The position numbers were made by a program, and so were the translations under genes. A stretch of 64,000 nucleotides of DNA from an uncultured Polaribacter sp. (GTDB taxonomy: Bacteria; Bacteroidota; Bacteroidia; Flavobacteriales; Flavobacteriaceae): positions 434,001 to 498,000 of the forward strand of contig CALSME010000002.1 of assembly GCA_943787375.1 (NCBI GenBank). The letters run 5' to 3'. The notes below the pieces were generated by a model, which made no database searches, was not told the DNA's origin, and was given only the letters and a program-made list of their open reading frames with translations. This document shows, in pieces, positions 18,053-26,060 of this stretch. The stretch's first letter is position 1. Every line of letters starts with the position of its first letter.

Positions 18053-19275
18053 TGATCAGACAACGGTTTTACATTCCATTCCTCATTTTCTTATTAAGTA
18101 CAGTTTGCATTTCTGGGCAAACTCGAAAGCAGTTAGAAACACAACGAAAGAAATTAAACCTCAAGATTAAAAAGGTAAATAAGTTACTTTTTGAAGCTAA
18201 AAACGATCAAAAAAATGCTTTAGTAGATTTAAGTGCCCTCAATCAAAAAATTAGTGTTCGCGAGAAATTGATTGAAACAATTCATTTAGAAGTCAAACTC
18301 TTATCCGCTGAAATTGTTGCTAATGAAAACAAAATCGCGAAACTCAATACACGCCTATCTGCCTTGAAAGAAGATTATGCATCGATGATTTTTAAGTCGT
18401 ATAAGAGTAAGTCTCAGCAAAGTAGAACCATGTTTTTATTGTCTTCTCGTAATTTTAGACAAGCCTATAAACGTTTGGAGTACATGAAGCAGTATGCTTC
18501 TTTTCGGAAAAAACAAGGAGAAGAAATAATGATACAAACTGACCTTATAAAGCAATTTGTTGTTTCTTTAAATTTACAAAAACAAGAAAAAGACACATTA
18601 ATTTTATCAGAAAACGAACAAAAAAATAAGATCGAACAGGATAAAAAAAATCAAGAAAAACTTGTTTCAGAAATTAAAAAGAAAGAAAAAAAATACAAGA
18701 GCGAACTTCGAAAATCGATTCGAGAAGAAAAAAGGATTGCACAAAAAATAGACAAACTAATTAGAGCAGCCATTGCGCGAGCAAACAGAAAAACAAAAGT
18801 ACGTTCAAACAAAACCAAGAAAAACGAATTTATTTTAAGCCCAGAAGCAAAAGCTTTAGCAGCAAGATTTGAATTGAATAAAGGAAAGCTACCCTGGCCT
18901 TTAAGAGAAAGTTTGGTTATTAGACGTTTTGGAAAACAGCCGCATCCTACATTTAGTGGAATTACAATTAACAGTTCTGGCTTGCATTTGGCAACCAAAA
19001 AAGGTGCGTATGCATCTGCCATTTTCGGAGGAACTGTTCTAGCAATTCAATTGACTACTGAAAGAAAAAAGAATGTTCTAGTACAGCATGGTAATTATAT
19101 AACGGCTTATAACAACTTAGAAAACTCTTTGGTTAAGATGGGTGATACAGTAACAATTGGCCAAGAATTAGGAAAAGTATATACCGATAAAGTAACAGGT
19201 AAAACCACCCTAATTTTTTTATTGTTTAAAAATACTACGCGTTTAAATCCAGCGTCTTGGATGCTCAAACGATAA
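18052..19275 (+). CDS. EnvC-like murein hydrolase activator (degenerate M23/LytM domain)
   Basis: This 407-residue exported protein has a signal peptide (FYIPFLIFLLSTVCISGQ), a long coiled coil (about 22-260; heptads rich in K, E and L) and a C-terminal LytM-like domain (about 280-407). The usual zinc ligands of active M23 peptidases are missing: the HxGxD region reads NSSGLHLATKKG and the LHF ending reads TTLIFLLF. That is the state of EnvC/NlpD proteins, which activate amidases at the division septum instead of cutting peptidoglycan. It ends the operon of nucleotidyltransferase, TPR protein and DUF4292 lipoprotein. Its last 11 bp overlap the convergent oxidoreductase gene. Confidence 0.85.
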   Translation: MIRQRFYIPFLIFLLSTVCISGQTRKQLETQRKKLNLKIKKVNKLLFEAKNDQKNALVDLSALNQKISVREKLIETIHLEVKLLSAEIVANENKIAKLNTRLSALKEDYASMIFKSYKSKSQQSRTMFLLSSRNFRQAYKRLEYMKQYASFRKKQGEEIMIQTDLIKQFVVSLNLQKQEKDTLILSENEQKNKIEQDKKNQEKLVSEIKKKEKKYKSELRKSIREEKRIAQKIDKLIRAAIARANRKTKVRSNKTKKNEFILSPEAKALAARFELNKGKLPWPLRESLVIRRFGKQPHPTFSGITINSSGLHLATKKGAYASAIFGGTVLAIQLTTERKKNVLVQHGNYITAYNNLENSLVKMGDTVTIGQELGKVYTDKVTGKTTLIFLLFKNTTRLNPASWMLKR

Positions 19276-20866
19276 GCGAACGTTGCATTACTTTTTTAAT
19301 AATATTCTTTCTTGTGATTGCGGCTGTCGTAATTACACCAGAAAATAATGCTGCTGCTACTCCCGCTGTAACGATGTCCTGACCGGTTAAATAAAAGTTC
19401 TTAACAGGGGTTCTTGGCATAAGGAAACGCTGTCTGAAACGTTTTGGAGTATGGTCCAATCCATAAATTTCTCCTTCCTGATAATTGATGAAATGCTTTG
19501 TTGTTAAAGGGGTAGAAAGTTCATAATGTTCAATCTTTCCTTCTAGGTGCGGGAGTTGTTTGTATAATTCATCCAGTAAGCGTTGGGCAATTTTTTCTTT
19601 CATTGCAACATAGTCTTCGTCTCGTTTCATCCAAGTTGAATTTTTCCACTTGTCAAAAGGTTCGTAGGGTAATAATGTGATGATATCTATGGTGCTTTTT
19701 CCTGGATACCGATTGGACCAATCTGGATCTTTTGCAGATGGAAAAGAAATATATACCACTGGAAAATCGGACTCTAAATCTTTTACATAATTATCGACTG
19801 CAGTATCATGGTCTATTTTATCTGGATAAATCCAATAGTTTGTTTTTGGTAATTTTAGTGCTTCAGGAGAACCTTTTAATCCGATATATAAACAGGCATG
19901 AGAAACAGCGCGCTTTACTGTTTTTAGTTGTTCTTTTAATTGATGTTTTTCTACAATTTGCTTTGGAAGTAATTTGTCATAGGTTGTCATAATCCCAGCG
20001 CCAGAAATAATATTTTTAGCAGAAAATATTTTACCATCCTTCATTTTTACCCCAGTAGCCCTGTTTTTATTAATTATAACCTCATCTACTTCTGCACTAA
20101 TTAAAATAGTCCCTCCTGCATTTTCGACTACTTTATCAACGGTTGCTGCAATTTTAGAAGACCCTCCAATAGGAAAGCTTCCTCCAGAAAAATAATGACG
20201 GGCAACGGCAGCATGCATTACAAAACTACTTTGTTTAGGTGGCAAACCATAATCACCATACTGAGCAGAAAGCACCTTTATTAATGTTTCGTTTTTGGTG
20301 ATAGATCTTAGCACCTCATCCGTTGTTTTGTCAGAAAATGCATAAAACTTTTTTCGCAGTTTACTCCCAATTAAAGTACTTAGAATGGGTGACAGTGCCT
20401 TGTCCATATAAAAGCCTTTACTCGTGTTTACCGCAGCAAAAACCAAGTCAACATAGGCTGTAATCGCTTCTTTCTCGTCTGGAAAATAGCTACATAATTT
20501 ATCTTTAAAATTCTGTACCCCTTTCACAAAATCATATGATTTGTTTCCAATAATAATTTTATCATACACCGCTCCCATGTCTGCCCATTTGAGCTGATCG
20601 TCAGAAATGTAGTCGAATAATCTTTTTATGATTGCGTTTTCTCTTTGCACCTCGCCGATATAATGGATCCCAACATCCCATTCAAATCCTTTTCTCTTAA
20701 ATACATGTGTAAATCCTCCAGCAATATAATGACGTTCTAAAACCAACACTTTCTGACCTTCTTTTGCAAGAATTGCTGCGGAGGTTAAACTCCCCATTCC
20801 AGAACCAATAATGATGGTATCGTACTGTTCTGCTAAGACCGGTTTTTTCTTGTAAGATTGAATCAT
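19265..20866 (-). CDS. FAD-dependent oxidoreductase of the phytoene desaturase/retinol saturase family
   Basis: This 533-residue protein opens with the dinucleotide-binding motif IIIGSGMGSLTSAAILAKEG and the flavin-site sequence VLERHYIAGGFTHVFKRKGF, then DVGIHYIGEV, which is characteristic of CrtI/CrtH and retinol saturase relatives. The C-terminus has the FAD-contact motif FYLTGQDIVTAGVAAALFSG. It probably isomerises, reduces or desaturates a polyene or another lipid; carotenoids are plausible in this group, but no crt genes are nearby. It is the first minus-strand gene past the convergent EnvC-like gene, and lies 56 bp downstream of the MscS-like gene. Confidence 0.85.
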   Translation of the reverse strand: MIQSYKKKPVLAEQYDTIIIGSGMGSLTSAAILAKEGQKVLVLERHYIAGGFTHVFKRKGFEWDVGIHYIGEVQRENAIIKRLFDYISDDQLKWADMGAVYDKIIIGNKSYDFVKGVQNFKDKLCSYFPDEKEAITAYVDLVFAAVNTSKGFYMDKALSPILSTLIGSKLRKKFYAFSDKTTDEVLRSITKNETLIKVLSAQYGDYGLPPKQSSFVMHAAVARHYFSGGSFPIGGSSKIAATVDKVVENAGGTILISAEVDEVIINKNRATGVKMKDGKIFSAKNIISGAGIMTTYDKLLPKQIVEKHQLKEQLKTVKRAVSHACLYIGLKGSPEALKLPKTNYWIYPDKIDHDTAVDNYVKDLESDFPVVYISFPSAKDPDWSNRYPGKSTIDIITLLPYEPFDKWKNSTWMKRDEDYVAMKEKIAQRLLDELYKQLPHLEGKIEHYELSTPLTTKHFINYQEGEIYGLDHTPKRFRQRFLMPRTPVKNFYLTGQDIVTAGVAAALFSGVITTAAITRKNIIKKVMQRSLIV

Positions 20867-20922
20867 TTTTTAAAATTGAGGTGTCTTAGGCTAAGATACA
20901 ATCTTAAAATTTAGAAGGAATT

Positions 20923-21417
20923 TTAATTGGCTTCGTACTTAATTGTCTTTTCTAAAATGACAGAATTTGGAACCGTAATTAATTCTTTATCTTCTGTAAT
21001 TAGGGTGATGAAAAAAGCACTAATATCTTTGATTTCCCCTTTGATATCATTGTCTTTTTCTAGGATTGTAATGGTGTCACCAATTTTTACTGGATAATTT
21101 ATAAAAATAATAATTCCCGCAGTAATGTTCGATAAAATAGACCATTGTGCAAAAAAAGCAATTCCAAGAACCGTTAAAAAAGAGGAAATAAACAGTAATA
21201 ATTCATTTTTGTTAACACCCCAAATAAAAGAAATGATGACAATCATTGATGAATAAATTAATATAGATGCAATTTTATTGATCACAATAATTCTCGCTTT
21301 TTGAAAGCCAAACTTTATTTGAATTTTCTTTAGAGACAGCGCAATTAAATAGCGAATAAATAGTGCAATTAAAAGAATCGTTATCGACTCAATTATTTTG
21401 AAATTATTTAAGACCAT
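20923..21417 (-). CDS. Small mechanosensitive ion channel protein (MscS family)
   Basis: This 164-residue protein carries three hydrophobic segments (about 7-27, 45-66, 70-95) followed by the MscS beta domain. The pore helix region reads LTVLGIAFFAQWSILSNITAG and is followed by YPVKIGDTITI, the conserved beta-domain entry, and VPNSVILEKTIKYE. It lacks the long C-terminal alpha/beta domain of E. coli MscS, so it is a minimal channel. Such channels open under membrane tension in hypo-osmotic shock. The gene lies 12 bp downstream of the thioesterase gene on the same strand. Confidence 0.85.
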   Translation of the reverse strand: MVLNNFKIIESITILLIALFIRYLIALSLKKIQIKFGFQKARIIVINKIASILIYSSMIVIISFIWGVNKNELLLFISSFLTVLGIAFFAQWSILSNITAGIIIFINYPVKIGDTITILEKDNDIKGEIKDISAFFITLITEDKELITVPNSVILEKTIKYEAN

Positions 21418-21429
21418 AATGTTAATGTA

Positions 21430-21939
21430 TTAAATAAATAAAGCTTTTAATTCTGTAGCATCTGCTGGGTTTAGTTTTCCAGCCAGAATTAAACTCAATT
21501 GTTTTCTTCTTAAAGCGCCTTCAAAACGTTCTTTTTCCAAATCCGTTTCTGGAGTAATTTGTTCAATTTCTACAGGTTTTCCAGTCTCGTCAACAGCCAC
21601 AAAGGTATAAATACCTTCGTTTACCTTTGTTTTTTCTCCAGATTGTCTGTCTTCTATCCAAACATCTGCAAAAATTTCCATAGAAGATTTAAAAGCACGC
21701 GATACTTTTGCTTCTACAGTTACCACACTTCCAACGGGTACAGATTTGTTAAAGGCAACATGATTGACAGATGCAGTTACCACAATTCTTCTGGAATGAC
21801 GCCTTGCTGCAATACTACAAGCACGGTCCATTCGGGCTAATAATTCGCCACCAAAAAGATTGTCTAAATAATTGGTTTCTCCAGGTAAAACCAAATCGGT
21901 TAATATTGTTAACGACGCTGAAGGTGTTTTTGAATTCAT
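21430..21939 (-). CDS. Acyl-CoA thioesterase, hot-dog fold (YciA/BACH type)
   Basis: This 169-residue protein is of the BACH/YciA acyl-CoA hydrolase group. The signatures are LVLPGETNYLDNLFGGELL (catalytic N/D and helix region, about 17-35), the ARMDRACSIAARRHS helix, VNHVAFNKSVPVGSVVTVEA and the strand VDEGIYTF-like region near 115. The enzyme hydrolyses acyl-CoA to free acid and CoA in the cytoplasm. The C-terminal 35 residues (LEKERFEGALRRKQLSLILA) form a helical tail that also occurs in flavobacterial members. It leads a minus-strand gene pair with the MscS-like gene. Substrate chain length is unknown. Confidence 0.85.
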   Translation of the reverse strand: MNSKTPSASLTILTDLVLPGETNYLDNLFGGELLARMDRACSIAARRHSRRIVVTASVNHVAFNKSVPVGSVVTVEAKVSRAFKSSMEIFADVWIEDRQSGEKTKVNEGIYTFVAVDETGKPVEIEQITPETDLEKERFEGALRRKQLSLILAGKLNPADATELKALFI

Positions 21940-22013
21940 AAAAATATTTTTTATAAAGGTAAGAATCGTTCTCGAACGAAGGAGGGTATTGAAAGAAAAG
22001 GGGTTTCGAATTT

Positions 22014-22895
22014 TTAGAATTTTTTAGCTAAAATCCAGGCGTCTTTAGAAACCTCTTTTTTTATTGTTGTTAGCGTTGCAAGCGCTTCTTTGCGCGAGTA
22101 AAAACTATCGAAAGCAACTTGAGTGAGCCCCCATTTATTCAATCCTAAAATAGTAGCATTATAACCTTTCTTTTTTAGTTGTTTTAACTTCTTTTCTGCA
22201 TTTTCTGGGAATTGAAAAGAACCAGCGACTACATGAAAAGATTTTGGAGATTCCTTGGTTACTTGTAAAGAAATTGTTGGTAATGGATTTGAAATAACAA
22301 ATGTAGCTGCTTGTATTTTCTTGTCGATTGCTTCTTTTTGAGATGCATACATTTGTTCTTGCTGTCTTTCTTGATATCCGTTGCGAACAATAAACCCTAG
22401 AGATAATAAAACAACAGCTGTTGCTGCATATTTAGCAAACAAAGGAATGACAGATTTGCTTGTGCTTGCAAGAACTGCATGTTTTATCGCTGGCGATGAA
22501 ACCGTTGATAAACCAAAAGAATTTGTTAAGAAATTATGTTCTTTTTGAGGTTCGAAAATCAACTGTTTTTCTTCATTGAAAGCAAGTGTTCCAATATTTT
22601 CAAAAACAACAGCATCGTTTTTTAAAGATTCGTTCCAAGAAGTAACACTTGCACTGATTTTCGCAAGCGCTTTTTCAAAAGAAATATTTTCTACAGCGGC
22701 AATATAGTTGACCATCAAGCCATCATTTTGCTTCAAATGCGCATTGAATGTTATTTGCTTTGTAGGTGGATGAAAAGTATGTGTAAAGGAATTGACTTTT
22801 GCGCCAATCTTGTTCGTAATAAAACCACCAAAATTGGGAACAATTACACAATCATACCTATATAATAAATCGTTGATGTACTTTTCTACTGCCAT
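22014..22895 (-). CDS. HU-CCDC81 and SPOR domain protein
   Basis: This 293-residue protein has an N-terminal HU/CCDC81-like domain (about 1-110; YDCVIVPNFGGFITNKIGAK), a short linker with one membrane segment (about 155-172; YAATAVVLLSLGFIVRNG) and a C-terminal SPOR domain (about 213-293; SFHVVAGSFQFPENAEKKL). SPOR domains bind denuded glycan strands at septa, so this single-pass protein probably links a cytoplasmic DNA- or protein-binding head to septal peptidoglycan. The fusion is typical of Bacteroidota. A -7 box ends only 5 bp before the ATG, so the mRNA is likely leaderless. Confidence 0.85.
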   Translation of the reverse strand: MAVEKYINDLLYRYDCVIVPNFGGFITNKIGAKVNSFTHTFHPPTKQITFNAHLKQNDGLMVNYIAAVENISFEKALAKISASVTSWNESLKNDAVVFENIGTLAFNEEKQLIFEPQKEHNFLTNSFGLSTVSSPAIKHAVLASTSKSVIPLFAKYAATAVVLLSLGFIVRNGYQERQQEQMYASQKEAIDKKIQAATFVISNPLPTISLQVTKESPKSFHVVAGSFQFPENAEKKLKQLKKKGYNATILGLNKWGLTQVAFDSFYSRKEALATLTTIKKEVSKDAWILAKKF

Positions 22896-22900
22896 GTATA

Positions 22901-22908
22901 CAAATATA
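22901..22908 (-). promoter_or_regulatory. -7 box of the SPOR gene, leaderless arrangement
   Basis: The minus strand reads TATATTTG, an exact consensus match, with TATAC and then the ATG at 22895. With transcription starting a few bases past the box, the mRNA would begin at or next to the start codon. Confidence 0.6.
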
Positions 22909-22990
22909 GGGAATTTGTAAACCTGTAAACGCTGTTGGTCTAAAAATTATTAACAATTTTTTTATATCTTGGTAATCAAATTGTTGCCTT

Positions 22991-24091
22991 TTGGAAGAAG
23001 AAAAATTATTGGCAATCTTACGGTTGCAAAGAAGCAAAGCTATTGGTGATATTTTGGCCAAAAAACTTATTGTACACGTGGGAGATGTTGCGCAAATCTT
23101 TAAAGAAAAAAAGACCACTCTAGCAAAAATTAACGGTATTGGAGACCATGTTTTAAAACATTTGTTTGATACAAGCAATGTTTTAAAAGCAAAACAAGAA
23201 TTAGACTACATTCAAGAAAATAACATTCAATACTCCTATTTTTTAGAGGATGAATATCCTACCAATTTACTCAACTGTGTTGATGCGCCCATCCTCATTT
23301 TTAAAGATGGGCGCATCGATGTTACGAATGATAAAATCATATCGATTGTTGGAACAAGAAATATGAGTTCTTATGGACGAGATTTTTGCAATCAACTTAT
23401 CAAAGAGTTATCAATTTATAATCCTATAATTGTAAGCGGTTTTGCATACGGAGTTGATATTTGTGCCCACAAAGCTGCTATTAAAAATAACTTACAAACG
23501 ATTGCGGTTTTAGCACATGGTTTCGAACATACATATCCAAAAGTGCATAAAAAATACATCCATCAAGTCAATGAAAAAGGAGGGTTTATCACCGAATTTT
23601 GGCATGATGACCCGCCGCAACGTGAGAATTTCTTAAAAAGAAACCGGATTGTTGCAGGCATTTCAAAAGCAACAATTATTATAGAATCTGCAGAAAAAGG
23701 AGGTTCCTTGGTAACGGCAGACATTGCCAATTCATACGATCGAGATGTTTTTGCCCTGCCGGGAAGAGCTTCAGATATGTTTAGCAAAGGTTGTAATGAT
23801 TTGATAAAAAACAACAAAGCTGCTGTGGTAACTGCTGCCTCAGATATTGTGAAAATGCTGAATTGGGATTTGCAAGAAAAACCAGTACCAATCCAACAAC
23901 AATTGTTTCATGAATTGAATGAAAAGGAACAAAAAATATATGACTTTTTACATTGTAAAGGCCAACAGGATCTCGATATTATTTCTTTAGCATGTAATAT
24001 TCCGGTATTTCAACTTTCACCGATTTTGTTGCAGTTGGAAATGAAAGGTGTTTTAAAACCTTTGCCAGGGAAGTTGTTTGAACTGATTTAA
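22991..24091 (+). CDS. dprA: DNA-processing protein DprA
   Basis: DprA binds incoming single-stranded DNA and loads RecA during natural transformation. This copy has 366 residues: an N-terminal helix-hairpin-helix/SAM-like domain (about 1-80), a Rossmann fold (about 95-300) with IVGTRNMSSYGRDF, VSGFAYGVDICAHK, LAHGFEHTYPKVHK, the KRNRIVAGIS motif and EKGGSLVTADIA, and a C-terminal winged helix. The start is a TTG: a stop codon lies in frame 18 bp upstream (22973) with no ATG or GTG between, and LEEEKLLAILRLQ is the normal first helix. It is divergent from the SPOR gene. Presence of dprA suggests competence but does not prove it. Confidence 0.93.
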   Translation: MEEEKLLAILRLQRSKAIGDILAKKLIVHVGDVAQIFKEKKTTLAKINGIGDHVLKHLFDTSNVLKAKQELDYIQENNIQYSYFLEDEYPTNLLNCVDAPILIFKDGRIDVTNDKIISIVGTRNMSSYGRDFCNQLIKELSIYNPIIVSGFAYGVDICAHKAAIKNNLQTIAVLAHGFEHTYPKVHKKYIHQVNEKGGFITEFWHDDPPQRENFLKRNRIVAGISKATIIIESAEKGGSLVTADIANSYDRDVFALPGRASDMFSKGCNDLIKNNKAAVVTAASDIVKMLNWDLQEKPVPIQQQLFHELNEKEQKIYDFLHCKGQQDLDIISLACNIPVFQLSPILLQLEMKGVLKPLPGKLFELI

Positions 24092-24103
24092 TTATTCTTA
24101 TTT

Positions 24104-25192
24104 TTGAGCAAAATCAATAGAAAAATGGCGGTAGAGAAAAAATTGATGTCTAAGAAAAAGCCAACATTTCCTATAAACGAAATGTTAGGAAAGTATTTAT
24201 TGAAATACAATAGAACCATAAAGATCCCTATTTTTTATGATGATTTATTGCGTTTTCAAGGCTCCATTACGGTGTATGATAAAAGAGATGATGACACTCT
24301 TTGGATTCGAACCTACTATTCAGAATTTGACCGACAAGAAATTGATAAGAGTTTAAAAAAAATATACACAATGTTGCATTCTGATGGAAATGATGCAACC
24401 ATTCCTTTTTTAAATGTAGATGCTATTGATTACTGTACGTTTGGGAATTCAAAGCCCTTTCGTATAAAAATCAGAAATATTCTAAATGATAATTACACGT
24501 ATTTTTATGTAAAAAAAGCAGATGCATCCCGGGTTTATGGTTTAGAGTTAGAACATATTTTGTCTCCCCATAACCTGAATTTTCTGGTGTATAAAGACAC
24601 TTTAATCGAAGAACATATTGCCGGAATTCCTGGAGACGATTTTATAAATGATTTCTTGCCAAAATGTACAGAAGCAGAAAAATCTCAAATTGCAAAAGAA
24701 TTTGTAAAGTTTAAAGAACGGTGTTTGGTTCGTTTATTGGGAGATATGCGTTCGTATAACTATGTGATTATTCCCACACATGACTTTGATCAAATCATTT
24801 ATAAGATTAGAGCCATCGATTTTGACCAACAATCTTTTGAAGGAAATTTAAAAGTCTATAACCTTCAATTTATGAAAGAAAACTTTAAGATCGTAGAAAT
24901 GGTGAGTAAAAAATTAGACAATAATTCCATCCTACAATATAAAGTTGAAGAGCGTTCTTTTATGGCAAAAAGAATGATTGCTGCACCAAGAAGAGCGGCT
25001 CGTTTGATAAAATGTATGAAGCAAGACACTATTTCTTTTCCAGACAATATTCAGTTATTGAAAAAGCATTTGATAAAATATGTTGGAGATGTGAAATTTA
25101 AAGATTGTGAAAATATGGGAGAAGTTCTAGAAACTATTCTCGATTTTGTAAAACGAAACTATCTAGATATTAGTAATAAAGAATTGTTTTAA
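24104..25192 (+). CDS. Conserved protein with kinase-like catalytic signatures
   Basis: This 362-residue soluble protein is not one I can name. The frame starts at TTG 24104; ATG 24125 is an equally good start. Its order of motifs resembles the protein-kinase/aminoglycoside-phosphotransferase fold. There is a strand with lysine (YFYVKKADAS, K137/K138), a helix with glutamate (GLELEHIL, E148/E150) and a hinge-like EEHIAGIPGDDFINDFL. A catalytic-loop-like LLGDMRSYNYVI follows, with D214 and N219 at the canonical five-residue spacing, and then RAIDFDQQSFEG (D239, D241) in the metal-binding position. The first 110 residues and the last 100 or so show no motif I know. It follows dprA by 12 bp and is probably co-transcribed. 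The kinase reading is inference. Confidence 0.6.
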   Translation: MSKINRKMAVEKKLMSKKKPTFPINEMLGKYLLKYNRTIKIPIFYDDLLRFQGSITVYDKRDDDTLWIRTYYSEFDRQEIDKSLKKIYTMLHSDGNDATIPFLNVDAIDYCTFGNSKPFRIKIRNILNDNYTYFYVKKADASRVYGLELEHILSPHNLNFLVYKDTLIEEHIAGIPGDDFINDFLPKCTEAEKSQIAKEFVKFKERCLVRLLGDMRSYNYVIIPTHDFDQIIYKIRAIDFDQQSFEGNLKVYNLQFMKENFKIVEMVSKKLDNNSILQYKVEERSFMAKRMIAAPRRAARLIKCMKQDTISFPDNIQLLKKHLIKYVGDVKFKDCENMGEVLETILDFVKRNYLDISNKELF

Positions 25193-25199
25193 GCAAGGA

Positions 25200-26057
25200 T
25201 TATTTTTTACTCCGTACACTTTCAATAGCAACCGTTATTAAAATCAATCCACCTCCAAGATAGGTATTTGAGTTTGGAATTTCATTTAAAAAAAACACCG
25301 CCAAGCCAATCCCGAAAATGGGTTGCAAACTACTAATAATGGTGGTTGTGGTTGCCGAAAAAAACTTTAAAGAATGTAACATGAGGCTATGACCAACGGC
25401 AGTGGTTAAAAGCGCCAATAAGAGAAGGAAAGGAAACTGACTTTGCAGTCCACTAAGATCCATAAAAAACAATGTTGGCAATAGCAAGACGGTAATAATA
25501 ACCGTTTGATAAAACATGAGCATGGTTCCGTTATAATTGGCAACATGTTTTTTTAAGATCAGGATTCGAATGGCATAACAAAGTGCAGAAAACACGCCAA
25601 ATAAAATTCCTTTTACTTGTGTGCTTTCCAAATTAAATTCAGGTACTAAAAAAGAAACTCCCCCTAAAATAAGAAGCCCTAATGCAATGTAGACCGGGTC
25701 AAACTTCATCTTAAAAAAGAACGGTTCTAACAATGCCGTTATAATGGGAAATGTATAGAGAGACAAAATACCTAAAGCAACATTAGCAAGTTTTAAGGCA
25801 TAAAAATAAGTTACCCAATGCGCTGCCATAAAAACCCCACTCATAAAAAAAGGAAGGTATTCTTTTTTTGAGTGGATCCGTAAATCGATTTTTTTGGAGG
25901 TACAGTAAACATATAAAAATACCATTGCTAAAGAAGCTCGAAACCAAATAATGACTTCAGTAGGGAGTGCAATGTACTTGCCTAAGACCCCAGAAGTACT
26001 TATAAATAGGGTTGCTAATAATAAATTAGAAAATTTTTTAAGATTTGAATTTTGCAA
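25200..26057 (-). CDS. EamA/DMT-family transporter
   Basis: This 285-residue protein has ten predicted membrane segments in two homologous halves of five, the EamA (DUF6) layout. Features include STSGVLGKYIALPTEVIIWF at the first helix pair, an Ala/Gly-rich fourth helix (LANVALGILSLYTFPIITAL) and FLNEIPNSNTYLGGGLILITV near the end. Drug/metabolite transporters of this family export or import small metabolites; the substrate cannot be inferred. The gene starts 3 bp after the mfd stop codon, so it may be read through from mfd. Confidence 0.88.
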   Translation of the reverse strand: MQNSNLKKFSNLLLATLFISTSGVLGKYIALPTEVIIWFRASLAMVFLYVYCTSKKIDLRIHSKKEYLPFFMSGVFMAAHWVTYFYALKLANVALGILSLYTFPIITALLEPFFFKMKFDPVYIALGLLILGGVSFLVPEFNLESTQVKGILFGVFSALCYAIRILILKKHVANYNGTMLMFYQTVIITVLLLPTLFFMDLSGLQSQFPFLLLLALLTTAVGHSLMLHSLKFFSATTTTIISSLQPIFGIGLAVFFLNEIPNSNTYLGGGLILITVAIESVRSKK

Positions 26058-26060
26058 AAT

